Positions 9,901 through 18,774 of a DNA stretch of 64,000 bases are shown one piece after another (within the stretch, counting starts at the first letter, position 1; each line of letters begins with the position of its first letter). This stretch comes from Branchiostoma floridae. Its lineage: Eukaryota > Chordata > Leptocardii > Amphioxiformes > Branchiostomatidae. A program made the position numbers and the translations under genes. A model generated the notes under the pieces. It had not been told where the DNA came from and made no database searches. It saw nothing but the letters and a program-made list of their open reading frames with translations. The stretch is taken from positions 20,990,223-21,054,222 of the forward strand of contig NC_049993.1 in NCBI RefSeq assembly GCF_000003815.2, written 5' to 3'.

Positions 9901-12900
9901 CAAACGAAAGGAAAATAGCAAACACTACAGATACATAAGAAAGTAAAGAAAACCAACGGACTAACCAATTAAGCAACTAAAGAATTACGTATCAGCAGTA
10001 GCAACGGCGACTGCCAAACCCTTGAACCTTTTCGACGGCGATATCACTGTTTCTCTCCTGTATACAAGCCTCAAGCCATCGAGACCAGTGTTCACCGCTA
10101 TCTTCAGCAAAATAATTTCTCCCATCCATAAAAAAACTTCGTTCATTGCCTAGAAGTGGCCAAATAGCCTTTCATTGAACACATCCGTTAAAAAAGCACC
10201 TTAGTTGACGATGACCTCTCCTTTATCCACAGACAGACATCAACATCAAGTTCAACTTCCACAGCCACCCGGCCAAAACCTTCAGCCCGGTCAATGTCAA
10301 GGACATCGTGGATGAAGTGGACCTGATTGGCGGACTGGAAGGCGGGAAGAACGTGGTCCTGGTGATCTCCATATGGTCACATTTCGTGCAGACCTTCCTC
10401 AGTGCGTAAGTATTTATCTAAATTTATATATCCGTCAACTGACTGACTGACAGACTGACTGACTAACTGACTGACTGACTGACTCACTCACTCACTCACT
10501 CACTCACTCACTCACCCCCTCAAACTTCATTAATACTTAGAAAGACACATCGCATAAATCCTACCATCTTTCCATGCAGACTTGATAATTCATTGATCGT
10601 CTTTATTTGCATGTTCACATTTCTCACATGGTCTACATATGATTATGATATTACATGATAGACTTAAGGTAAAATATTATTATCTGTAGTGTTGTCAGTG
10701 AACAATTGGAGGAACAAAACAAGCTGTGATACCATGAAACACATCGTCAACAAGCCGTTAAACATATATGGCTATGCTACTACTAAATCGATCCTTTACA
10801 CTTTTTCCTCTGCTTAAAACAGGTTAATACTAATATACAAATATTTTGTTGTTCACCATGACCACGTTTGAATCATATGTCTTACAATTTCACCTAGTAA
10901 AAGTTGATTGACTAAGTCTGCGTAGCAACAACATTGCTGACATCATTAAGCTAATATGTTTCTTCTCGAAAACTACAAAGGTCTTAGAACTTGATTTCTT
11001 GCTGGAAGTGTATATCACAAATTAGTGCTTGTTAAACTTCAGTGCCTTTAGTTTGGGGGTTGATACGTGAAATTCTTATGATATCTGTTCTGAAGTCTAT
11101 AGATAGCTTAGAACATGGACAAGATCAGAAGTGACTTGATGAGGCTACTTGTACCTGTANNNNNNNNNNNNNNNNNNNNNNNNNNNNNNNNNNNNNNNNN
11201 NNNNNNNNNNNNNNNNNNNNNNNNNNNNNNNNNNNNNNNNNNNNNNNNNNNNNNNNNNNGCTCGATATTTGCTAACAGTTTCTGTAGGTCTCGTTTCTTC
11301 CTCTCAGCGACAAAGCCGATTTCTACAGGATTGTGTTTATCGCCCCGTGAATGATTGACAACCGTACAGGCGACACAGACCAGAGTCTGACAAGGTTCAC
11401 AGTAGAAGGTTAAGACTTGGTCTTCGTGCTTTGGGCAGAAGGCTTTGCGCTGAAAGCTGCTGGGCACACCTTCAGAGGCCTCCAGGTTCTCTTGGGTCAC
11501 GATCTGATGCCCTTTCATGGCTGGAAACCTGCGATGTGTGTTTGTACAGGACTCACAAAGCAGAACGGCACACTGTACGCACCATGACCGCGCCCCTCCC
11601 TCCTTCCCATCACACACCTGGCACACCACACCTGGCCCCGCCCCTTTCTTCACGGCCGCGAAGTCCAGCAGATTGTTGACGTAGAAGTTGGTCCTGAGAC
11701 CGTCCACACCTTGGTCAGGTAGACTGACCTGTGTGCGGCAGGTTGGACACTCTAGCGGCTGTTGTTTTGTGGCCCATTCTTGCAGACACTCCCTACAGAA
11801 TGTGTGCAGACATGGCAGGACTCTGGGGTCCCGGAAGTGCAGCATACAGACCGGGCACGTCAGGAACTGCTCGTCAAATTCGCCGCTCGCCATTTTACTT
11901 GCCATCTTTGTCGATAGAATTTAGGTATCAAGGTAAGAACTTGGTATGAGACCTTCTTCTGCGGAAGTCTAACCGTAGTGAGTGGTCTCGGGTGGTAGTT
12001 TCGGTGACGTGGTAGGTACCACGTCATTGCAGCAAACAAAGGCGTGACGTCAGACTGTCGTTGAACAACATTCCGACTTCTGGGTGAGGCAAAGTTCACC
12101 GGAGAAGAAGCGTGAGGTCATGACAGATAAAAATGATTCAAGAATTACAAACGTTCTTGTGTTATATGTGTCACAATAGATATGAAAGGTAAAATTAGAA
12201 AGAGAAAATTACAAACGTTGTTGGCAGTGTCATAGGTGCCTATATGTTGCCAAGTACAAGGATTATGTCTTCAATTCTTATGCCTACAATACAATGTTGA
12301 TATTTGTGAACAGACACACCGGATGTTGTCAGTGCGTCTTTTTCTATACCTTGCCAATAAATATGTCTCGTCTTGACATGGGTACAGCAGTTTCAGAAGG
12401 CTGACGTCATGTAACGTAGAGCGACGGTGAACGAAGTTGACCTTTGCACCCCAGCCTACATTACGTTATTTCATGAGCCGCTACGACGATTTTTCATTTT
12501 CTTTAATAATGTCGTTTGGGTCGTAAGGTCGCAATGTGATCCCGGCACAATTATTTATTGTGACTATAATAATCACATATACTCAGTGCAAAGGTAGTTC
12601 TGCTCCCTACAATGTTGTGTCTGTTTGCATCAGACCATGGCCCCGCAGGCCTTCCACTTTGGCAAGATGCCACCAGGTAGGTGGACTGTACCAAGAACAT
12701 AGGGGTGTTCGTGAAACGTCGGCAAACTTCAGATATTTACTTTTACTTGCCATATTGAGTTTATACAGTTTATATTTCCGTTCTCTCATAAAACGGAAAA
12801 GATAGGGGTGTTCGTGTAAAGTCATCAAATGACAAATGTTTACTTTACTTGCCACATTTCCCGTTCTCGCATAGGTAATGTAAATGAATAATGCCGATAC

Positions 12901-15900
12901 ATGTACAGACTTGGCAATCAAATAATTATGTTCCCATGCCTGACAAATCTAACTATAAAAGGTATTACCTGTGGGCACGTTACACAATAGGCAGTGTTGG
13001 CTGAACACGAAGTCTATAATCCACAGGTAGTCCAACCGCCTCAGTGCAGAGTTGAAGGACACACGTGAAAGGTGAAAGATACAGTTAAAAAGGTTCTCTG
13101 AGTCTAAAGGTTATTATTATATGTCCTCTTTGTCAATGTTCAAAAGAGTATATTTTATTCCTTAATATCTTTGGACTATCATTATAAGAGTGTCTTAAGA
13201 TGAAAAGTGGAAATTCGAGCATGTTTCTGAGATGTAGAAAATGCTTGTGTTAATAGACTCTATTATGAATCACCTTATGTTCCTGTTTCCTTGTCGACAT
13301 TTTGTTATGACGTAGCGACCGGGCAATCATCATCATTACAGTGCAATGGTGCCAACATTTTTTACTTCTCATGGCAAAAAAATACGCCAGGTACCATCCA
13401 GGTAACAGATAAGAAGGGGGGTTGTCTATCCTCAAGTTGTCTCCAGTCTTCAACCCCGCTTAAGTGACCACATGTGGTCTAATGATCTAACACATTACTC
13501 ATGTTATGTTATGTTATTGGATGGACCGACTACTCACTCTTTGCAGCCAGGGGCTGAATTGCGAGGAGCTTACAATAGGCGGGGCTAAATCGCAAGTGTC
13601 TGGAGCAACTGCCATTCGGCGCCACTCAGGTGACCTCAATACGACAGTAATTGCCCAAGGTGCGGCCAAGGTACTGTAGGTTTTGTACTCATTAGCCACA
13701 GCAGATCCTGGAATGCTTTATGTACTAGTATCTGAATTTTCCACAAACTTTTCGTCTGTTTTACAGAGGAGTCCTCAAGTATCTTATAGAAACCATCAAT
13801 AATATACTTATTGATTTCCTGTGCTGTACTTTAACTTACACAACTTTGTTTTGTTTTTTGTTGACGTCGTTTCCTTGTGTTGTGCCCCCACAGTCCTATT
13901 TTTTTACTTAATTGTCACCACGTAACAAGACCTAAAGGCCACCTGAAGGTTACGTGTTTACACATGAGTGTAACTGTAACAGCATCTCTTCGCCCTAGGT
14001 CAGAAACATCATGATTGAGACCAGCCCAATTGCTCACTATGACTGAGAACTAACTGATCCAATAAGCGAAGCAGGGGTTAAACTGCTCCTTACCCCATAC
14101 TGCCCATATACATTATACAATTCCGGGCCATATACAGCCCATGTCCATTACACAATTCCGGGCCATATACGGCCCATATCCATTACACAATTCCGGGCCA
14201 TATACTGCCCATATACATTTTACAATTCCGGGCCATATACCGCCCATGTCCATTACACAATTCCGGGCCATATACGGCCCATATCCATTACACAATTCCG
14301 GGCCATATACCGCCCATGTCCATTACACAATTCCGGGCCATATACTGCCCATATACATTTTACAATTCCGGGCCATATACCGCCCATGTCCATTACACAA
14401 TTCCGGGCCATATACGGCCCATATCCATTACACAATTCCGGGCCATATACTGCCCATATACATTTTACAATTCCGGGCCATATACCGCCCATGTCCATTA
14501 CACAATTCCGGGCCATATACGGCCCATATCCATTACACAATTCCGGGCCATATACCGCCCATGTCCATTACACAATTCCGGGCCATATACTGCCCATATA
14601 CATTTTACAATTCCGGGCCATATACCGCCCATGTCCATTACACAATTCCGGGCCATATACGGCCCATATCCATTACACAATTCCGGGCCATATACCGCCC
14701 ATGTCCATTACACAATTCCGGGCCATATACTGCCCATATACATTTTACAATTCCGGGCCATATACCGCCCATGTCCATTACACAATTCCGGGCCATATAC
14801 GGCCCATATCCATTACACAATTCCGGGCCATATACTGCCCATATACATTATACAATTCCGGGCCATATACCGCCCATGTCCATTACACAATTCCGGGCCA
14901 TATACGGCCCATATCCATTACACAATTCCGGGCCATATACTGCCCATATACATTATACAATTCCGGGCCATATACCGCTCATGTCCATTGCACAACAACG
15001 GGTCATATACCGCCCTTGTCGATTACACAATTCCGGACAACAAACAGCGCGCTAAAATCTAGAAAAATCCAAACATCATACAGATGTTACATGCAGCTAT
15101 GTAAAGCATTTTTGACAACACCTCACAGGCGGAGCTTAAATACTCACCATAGATGACTCAGACAGGGACCCGATGTTGCTGAGCCGGACGCCACAGCAAC
15201 GTCAATCCCTTTGGCACGGCCTAAAGATGCTATGAGACTTACTAGTACCTTTACCTTCTGCCTGTCCTTTGTATATGGACACTGTTAAACTAAGGTTCTA
15301 CCTTGTGTGCAGTGACACATTGTCATCGTCTGTACTAAAACAGATTTAAAAAATGGCCTGCATATTCCAATCTAACCCAGTGCCAACTGTGGTCTCTTCG
15401 ATATTCTAGAATTCAAATGTTGCAACAACTGACGAGAAATCAACAGTGTGATAAAAAACAGTAATCTAAAAGAAAACAGCCGGAGGGAGTCGGAGGCAAG
15501 ACGAATGTGGATTGTGTGTCGGCCGGTCACGTTAGTGGTGCTGTTTGAAATCTTGAAATCTTTATTCTTTATTCACTTCGCAGACTTGAAACAACAAAGT
15601 CTGATGGTATTTACTTACGTACATACACCTTACAGGAGAATTACTCTAACTGCCTAAGTCATGTAGTTTACAAAGAATTTGTTAAAACCTGCTTACATCA
15701 TAGCGTAACATTCGCATTTTAAAATTTCAAATGTAACTACCTTTAAACTTTACCATTTGCACTTACATTCCACGTTCTAGGTACTTATAGACTTTCCTCA
15801 CCCCAGAGAGTTCTGCCTCCCAATAATAGTCTCTACCAGACTCCGGATCGCTGGAAAAATCGTAGAAATGTAACAAATCAGAGGAGTAAGCCGGCCAGAG

Positions 15901-18298
15901 CAATATAACCGGCCAGGGAACAGCACGCGATGTTCCCTGGTCGGTTATATTCCTCTCTATTTGTTCCATTTCTACGATTTTCCAGCGATCCGGAGTCTGG
16001 TAGAGACTATCCCAATACTGTGCCCTAGACACAGTGGAAAACAACCCACTGTACCTACGGTCTTAATAAGGCCATGGAACTACCTTTAACCTTTACTATT
16101 TTACCTTACAGGTATCTAGACCGCATGCTAGCCGTGCAAAAATGTGTACCTGGCTTCGGTTTGGGAGGTAAAGGGCGATGGAAGAAGAGGGATGGGCTCC
16201 GCCTACCAATACCGTACCCTATGCACAGTGGGAAACAACCCACTTCCCCTACGGTCTTAAAAAAAGGGCCATGGAACTACATTTAATCTCCACCTTTTTA
16301 CATTACAGGTACTTGGACCGCATGCTAGCCGTGCGCGCGGCTGTGGTGCGGCTGCAGACGCGCAGTCCCGACACGTTAGTGGTGCTGAAGTCTGCCAACA
16401 CCCGCTGGAATCCTGTCATCACCACCAGCGACTGGTGCGTAATGTTTGGTTGTTTGTTTGTTTGTTGTTTGTGTTGTGGCTGTGGCGTGGCTGCTGACAC
16501 GCAGTCCGGAAACGTTAGTGGTGCTGAAGTCCGCCAACACCCGCTGGAACCCCGCCATCACCACTAGCGACTGGTGCGTAATGTTTGTTTGTTTGTTTTT
16601 GTTTGTTGTTTGTGTTACGGCTGTGGTTCGGCTGCTGACACGCAGTCCGGAAACGTTAGTGGTGCTGAAGTCCGCCAACACCCGCTGGAACCCCGCCATC
16701 ACCACTAGCGACTGGTGCGTAATGTTTGTTTGTTTGTTTTTGTTTGTTGTTTGTGTTACGGCTGTGGTTCGGCTGCTGACACGCAGTCCGGAAACGTTAG
16801 TGGTGCTGAAGTCCGCCAACACCCGCTGGAACCCCGCCATCACCACTAGCGACTGGTGCGTAATGTTTGTTTGTTTGTTTTTGTTTGTTGTTTGTGTTAC
16901 GGCTGTGGTTCGGCTGCTGACGCGCAGTCCGGACACGCTGGTGGTGCTGAAGTCTGCCAACACCCGCTGGAACCCCGTCATCACCACTAGCGACTGGTGC
17001 GTAATGTTTGTTTGTTTGTTTTTGTTTGTTGTTTGTGTTACGGCTGTGGTTCGGCTGCTGACGCGCAGTCCGGAAACGTTAGTGGTGCTGAAGTCTGCCA
17101 ACACCCGCTGGAACCCCGCCATCACCACTAGCGACTGGTGCGTAATGTTTGTTTGTTTGTTTTTGTTTGTTGTTTGTGTTACGGCTGTGGTTCGGCTGCT
17201 GACGCGCAGTCCGGACACGCTGGTGGTGCTGAAGTCTGCCAACACCCGCTGGAACCCCGTCATCACCAACAGCGACTGGTAAGTACCTCCGTGAACGGAG
17301 GTATTGTTCTCGGTCTGTCTTCTGTCTGCCTGTTTCCTGTTTGCCTGTGTTTCCTTATGTTTTACCAGCATAACGTAAGAAGCCATAGAATGGATCGTAT
17401 ATTTAATATGACTTCTTTGGTAAGTCTTATGAAGGTCAAGGTTGATTTTAGGCCTCCTGGAGGCTTTCCTTCGAATTGCAGCCGCACTTCTTCATTTCAT
17501 ATCGTTTGCCCCGGACATGTTGTTGTCTTGTTATTTTTTTTTATTTGACTCTGGTTCGGATGAATATTCACTCTTTAACTCCAGTACGAAATAGTCTTTA
17601 ATGAAACTTACCATGTTGTCAGGGCAACGAAGAACCCAGATGCTCAGCATAATCACTTTCCGGAAGTGTGAAGGTTAAGGAAGTCTATATCTACCCCCGT
17701 CTCTGTTCAAAGGAAAGCAAGATAAGATTGAGCTTCTTGACGATTGAACCTTTAACATGGATATCGGATGCCATCACGGGTCACAATGGATTCTTGAGGT
17801 TGATGTACCCTATTGTATGTTTGTATTATGAAATACCCTTTGATTTAAGTTGCCTTGCCTCCTGGAGGCTTTCTTTGAATTGCGACAGCACGTCCTGATT
17901 TTGTATCTTCCGTCCTAGACATGGTGTGGACATGGGTTTGGGGCCGTCACTTGACTCTGGTTAGGATGAATATAGTATCCTTAAATACACTCAAGAAAAG
18001 TCGTCTTAGATTAAGCTTAAGTTCTTAGCATGTGAAGGTGGTACCTGGACCAGGCTCAGAGAGAAGTGTTCTGGTTCAGTTAAACAAATGACTGAAAGAG
18101 AAAATAAGATTAAACCTACCTTCCAGGTACGGCTGGCAGCTGGACCAGATCCAGAGGGAGGTGTTCCGGGACGTTCCTGTGGCCTGGTTGGACGCCTGGG
18201 ACATGACGTCAGCAGGGGACCGTCAGGACAACATCCACCCAGCGGACGCCGTGGTACTGCAGGAGATACAGATGTTGATGTCGTATATCTGCCAGTGA
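3812..18298 (+). CDS. NXPE family protein (neurexophilin + PC-esterase domains), 13 exons
   Basis: Exons: 3812-3919, 4352-4535, 4847-5116, 5700-5788, 6300-6390, 7132-7312, 7863-7983, 8205-8269, 8809-9001, 9617-9764, 10233-10405, 16309-16434, 18127-18298. All phases agree apart from one extra base near 5026. The product is about 639 residues: an N-terminal signal anchor, a Ser/Lys-rich stalk, an NXPE/neurexophilin-like domain (FAIQDPRRTYRVGD, FGGDFWRAKI, GNGTYTASMKLLWPG, LVHPSEAISVLRRL) and a C-terminal PC-esterase domain with GDSTARQ (nucleophile Ser) and DNIH (DxxH) motifs. PC-esterase proteins are Golgi/secretory type II enzymes predicted to act on acyl-modified glycans; the substrate here is unknown. 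Many exon borders carry local tandem copies (see separate entries). An antisense TRIM gene lies in the intron 10406-16308. Family assignment is strong; the exact member is not claimed. Confidence 0.9.
4352..4535 (+). CDS. NXPE exon 2: stem region
   Basis: Encodes a polar stem (PPHSEKASPSRRNQGQ...) ending RRLEGNKHPITG. Acceptor TGTAG|CC, donor AACAG|GTGCGT, phase 1. The last 22 nt and the donor are the founder unit of the 32-bp array that follows. Confidence 0.8.
4514..4790 (+). repeat. 32-bp minisatellite spanning exon 2 3' end and its splice donor (9 units)
   Basis: Unit GGCAATAAACACCCCATAAC plus AGGTGCGTTATC. The first unit is the real exon 2 end with its 5' splice site; eight degenerate copies follow in the intron. 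Units 1, 2, 3 and 7 keep AACAG|GT; the others have lost it by point changes. Use of the second donor would add 32 nt and bring in an in-frame TAA. Confidence 0.9.
4847..5116 (+). CDS. NXPE exon 3: stem and start of neurexophilin-like domain
   Basis: Acceptor CCCCAG|GTGACATC in phase 1. The first part reads GDIGDHQNGVLDIEALKLED... to WPPPEK. The second part reads VNYKLPTDPARSWFAIQDPR... to GDTLK and ends at AAG|GTGGGT, phase 0. The two parts are in different frames: GAGAAAGGTGAAC at 5020-5032 has one more G than the family-consistent reading needs. I treat this as a sequence error or a real frameshift. Confidence 0.75.
5059..5295 (+). repeat. 127-bp tandem duplication of exon 3 3' half and its donor
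   Basis: GGTCCTGGTTCGCCAT...CGGTCAAG|GTGGGTGGGGCTG recurs 127 bp downstream (5058 and 5185) with about 93% identity. The second copy has its own acceptor-like TTTTACAG|CCG at 5168 and encodes RSWFAIQDPRRAYRVGDTVK in phase 0, so it looks like a possible alternative exon 5169-5243. Confidence 0.85.
5700..5788 (+). CDS. NXPE exon 4
   Basis: Reads VKIQAVDKKRQKKTFGGDFW... to QTVEN, containing the GGDF(W/L)RA(K/R)I signature of the NXPE domain. Acceptor TTTCCAG, donor ATAG|GTATCA, phase 0 to 2. Confidence 0.9.
6300..6390 (+). CDS. NXPE exon 5
   Basis: Reads (R)TSAVGAVEDHGNGTYTASM... to WPGEVTVS. The GNGTYTA...LLWPG block is typical of the neurexophilin-like fold. Acceptor GTTGCAG|GAC, donor TCG|GTAAGG, phase 2 to 0. 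Confidence 0.9.
6668..7131 (+). repeat. Array of partial exon 6 copies, each with its own splice acceptor
   Basis: Upstream of the intact exon 6 lie three partial copies starting at 6787, 6919 and 6998 and a decayed one near 6670. The three start just after CTCCCCACAG or CCTCACAG and encode variants of IMLVHPSEAISVLRRLRSDY. Spacing is 132, 79 and 134 bp. None has a donor; reading on from the 6787 and 6998 copies meets a stop soon after, so use of these acceptors would truncate the protein. Confidence 0.85.
7132..7312 (+). CDS. NXPE exon 6
   Basis: Reads IMLVHPSEAISVLRRLRSDY...CNLKMDQPADSLCDYSNEQH. LVHPSEAVxxLRRLR is a hallmark of the family. Acceptor CCACAG, donor CACG|GTATGA, phase 0 to 1. 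It is the only copy in the local array with a donor and a continuing frame. Confidence 0.9.
7863..7983 (+). CDS. NXPE exon 7
   Basis: Reads GVSWFCEKPSHMRCEDRVSH...NFPNVSKDEARLLDEK with cysteines expected of the domain. Acceptor TTCCAG|GCG, donor AAA|GTGCGT, phase 1 to 2. Just upstream (7740-7830) the intron holds a short CATTCCAGGAACATTTACAC repeat. Confidence 0.9.
8205..8269 (+). CDS. NXPE exon 8
   Basis: Short exon reading NGPFYKKTIKAKGKDKIIVK DI. Acceptor TCACCAG|TGG, donor ATCG|GTAAGA, phase 2 to 1. Confidence 0.85.
8809..9001 (+). CDS. NXPE exon 9
   Basis: Reads VRKDIKTCVKTHRLPRLLCA...GRPPCIPG...AGFYIQDVYISTMC...VPMEWMG. The PxGFYxxDVYxS block precedes the PC-esterase domain in NXPE proteins. 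Acceptor CTCCAG|TTAGG, donor ATGG|GTAAGC after the second G, phase 1 to 2. Confidence 0.85.
9094..9177 (+). repeat. Partial duplicate of NXPE exon 9 3' end with donor
   Basis: GACGTGTACATCTCCACCAT...GAGTGGATGGGGTAAGC recurs at 9114-9181 nearly unchanged, preceded by CCCACCCAG|GACGTG that could act as an acceptor. Between the copies lies a short GGGTTAGGGTTTAG tract. Confidence 0.8.
9617..9764 (+). CDS. NXPE exon 10: catalytic nucleophile exon
   Basis: Reads (G)CLAGKTIQILGDSTARQLYY...KFGPLHLRYPQ. GDSTxRQ is the SGNH/PC-esterase block I motif; the Ser codon is at 9654-9656. Acceptor ATCGCAG|CTG, donor ACAG|GTAAGG, phase 2 to 0. Confidence 0.92.
10233..10405 (+). CDS. NXPE exon 11
   Basis: Reads TDINIKFNFHSHPAKTFSPV...LEGGKNVVLVISIWSHFVQT... 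The FxFHxHP and hydrophobic VVLVISIWxHF segments match the PC-esterase core. Acceptor CCACAG, donor AGTGC|GTAAGT, phase 0 to 2. The next exon is almost 6 kb away. Confidence 0.88.
10406..11107 (+). other. Intron sequence, start of the 5.9-kb NXPE intron
   Basis: Non-coding. It contains a (GACT)n/(CACT)n microsatellite at about 10436-10515 and otherwise AT-rich unique sequence. Confidence 0.6.
11160..11259. other. Assembly gap (100 N)
   Basis: Exactly 100 N, the usual placeholder for a gap of unknown size. It removes the sequence just after the B-boxes of the TRIM gene. Confidence 0.98.
11260..11905 (-). CDS. TRIM-like RING/B-box protein, 5' part, truncated by gap
   Basis: A single open frame begins MASKMASGEFDEQFLTCPVC (or four codons later, MASGEF). 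Domains in order: a C3HC4 RING at about residues 17-56 (CPVCMLHF...CLHTFCRECLQEW...CPTCR), B-box 1 (CQVCDGK...CVQC...CESCTNTHRR) and B-box 2 (FCPKHEDQVLTFYCEPC...CVACTVVNHS...H), then the start of a coiled coil (ERKKRDLQKLLANIE) that runs into the gap. Such proteins are E3 ubiquitin ligases; the architecture is that of the TRIM2/3/45/56-like group, whose C-terminal part (filamin, NHL or none) cannot be seen here. The 16 codons on the far side of the gap do not look like TRIM sequence. It is antisense within an NXPE intron. TRIM genes are strongly expanded in amphioxus. Confidence 0.9.
11906..14095. other. Intronic region between the TRIM start and the 35-bp array
   Basis: No exon seen. The first 200 bp should include the TRIM promoter and 5' UTR. 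A degenerate tandem duplication of about 105 bp lies at about 12700-12900 (AGGGGTGTTCGTG...ACTTGCCA repeated). CRE-like sites TGACGTCA occur at about 12047 and 12401. Confidence 0.45.
14096..15040. repeat. 35-bp minisatellite, about 27 units, with higher-order structure
   Basis: Unit CCGGGCCATATACNGCCCAT followed by RTMCATTWYACAATT. Three main variants occur, named by the base after TATAC: C (CCGCCCATGTCC), G (CGGCCCATATCC) and T (CTGCCCATATACATTTT). Their order follows C-G-C-T (140 bp) and C-G-T (105 bp) blocks, so larger blocks have been copied as well as single units. The last two units are decayed. All forward frames stay open because the unit has no stop codon; I do not read this as protein. 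Confidence 0.95.
15041..15825. other. Intronic sequence without recognised features
   Basis: Within the large NXPE intron. Short open frames only; no exon or repeat recognised before the foldback element. Confidence 0.4.
15826..16010. mobile_element. Foldback/MITE-like inverted repeat
   Basis: Arms ATAGTCTCTACCAGACTCCG...GAAATG and CATTTCTACGATTTTCCAGC...GAGACTAT are nearly complementary, and the interior (AATATAACCGGCCAGGGAAC / GTTCCCTGGTCGGTTATATT) also folds, so almost the whole 185 bp is one palindrome. Its outer AGTCTC resembles the foldback at 21384. Confidence 0.8.
16060..16308 (+). repeat. Tandem copy of the exon 12 acceptor and exon start
   Basis: GGCCATGGAACTAC...TTACAGGTA(T/C)(C/T)T(A/G)GACCGCATG occurs at 16071 and again at 16268, just before the real exon 12. 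The upstream copy encodes GYLDRMLAVQ after a good acceptor (exon start 16112) and then diverges into GGGAG|GTAAAG, so it could be used as a small alternative exon (16112-16167). Confidence 0.75.
16309..16434 (+). CDS. NXPE exon 12 (first unit of the 141-bp array)
   Basis: Reads (A)YLDRMLAVRAAVVRLQTRSP... VLKSANTRWNPVITTSDW. The VVxKSANT...SDW block lies between the nucleophile and the D-H dyad in PC-esterases. Acceptor TTACAG|GTAC, donor GACTG|GTGCGT, phase 2 to 2. Confidence 0.85.
16370..17282 (+). repeat. 141-bp exon-spanning tandem array, 7 units
   Basis: GCGACTGGT (exon end plus donor) lies at 16428, 16567, 16708, 16849, 16990, 17131 and 17272, i.e. spacing 139 then 141 x 5. Each unit holds a T-rich 70-72-nt intron-like part (GTGCGTAATG(TTTG)n...GACACGCAG) and a 69-nt exon-like part that encodes (C)PETLVVLKSANTRWNPAITT SDW. 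Exon-like parts (for example 16505-16573 and 17210-17278) are phase 2-2 and keep the frame if spliced. Only the last unit has a GTAAGT donor. Confidence 0.93.
17283..18126 (+). other. Last NXPE intron
   Basis: Contains a degenerate direct repeat, GCCTCCTGGAGGCTTTC...TTGACTCTGGTT at about 17452-17570 and 17857-17970. No exon seen. Confidence 0.5.
18127..18298 (+). CDS. NXPE exon 13: catalytic D-H dyad and stop
   Basis: Reads (W)YGWQLDQIQREVFRDVPVAW ... LDAWDMTSAGDRQDNIHPAD ... MSYICQ-stop. The DNIHP segment (18227-18241) is the DxxH motif of PC-esterases. Acceptor TTCCAG|GTACGG, phase 2. Confidence 0.93.
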
Positions 18299-18349
18299 CT
18301 TGAATAAGCTTAAGCTGTGTCGACATTTCTCTTTGTATGGACGTTTATA

Positions 18350-18475
18350 TATACCAATGAAATTAACTTGAAAGTCCTTGACAAAGACTGGTACTGATCA
18401 GTCGAAACTTTGGCTCAATTTTTGTGTTGAATTTTACAGTACTAGTTCAACTAGTTCAAGAATACCAGTGAAATT
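18350..18475. mobile_element. MITE fragment of the 37.1-kb foldback family
   Basis: TTGACAAAGACTGGTACTGA, GGCTCAATTTTTGTGTTGAA and ACTAGTTCAAGAAT match the element at 37116-37369. Flanked by imperfect direct repeats ACCAATGAAATTAAC / ACCAGTGAAATTAAC. Confidence 0.5.
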
Positions 18476-18558
18476 AACGACATGTATATAAGACATCACG
18501 TAAAATAGCCCCCGAAGTATTATGCTTTTATTTTCTCAGTCGACATTCACTTCTTCTG

Positions 18559-18564
18559 AATAAA
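18559..18564 (+). terminator. Polyadenylation signal AATAAA of the NXPE gene
   Basis: AATAAA 261 bp after the stop codon, followed by T-rich sequence. No closer AATAAA is present. Confidence 0.6.
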
Positions 18565-18774
18565 GTTATTTATGTCAAGTTTATATAACCTTTGATACAT
18601 TATGAGCTATAAAGTTTATATTAACTTCGATAAGTTAAAAGTTATAAAGTTTATATAACCTTTGCGTAACATAAAGCTGTAATTACTAGGAATTCGAAGC
18701 TTATCATTAGTGGGGGAGCTGAACAGCCGGATTTTCCTCATGAAATAAAAAGTACAGATTTGAATACAGCCTTG

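Noticed and set aside
14141-15156. Long open frames (248-304 codons) across the 35-bp minisatellite on both strands
   Set aside because: The unit simply lacks stop codons in these frames; translation is a 35-residue repeat with no protein-like features, no start context and no link to an exon.
16376-17386. 336-codon minus-strand frame across the 141-bp array
   Set aside because: It is the shadow of the NXPE exon array; the 141-bp period preserves any open frame on both strands.
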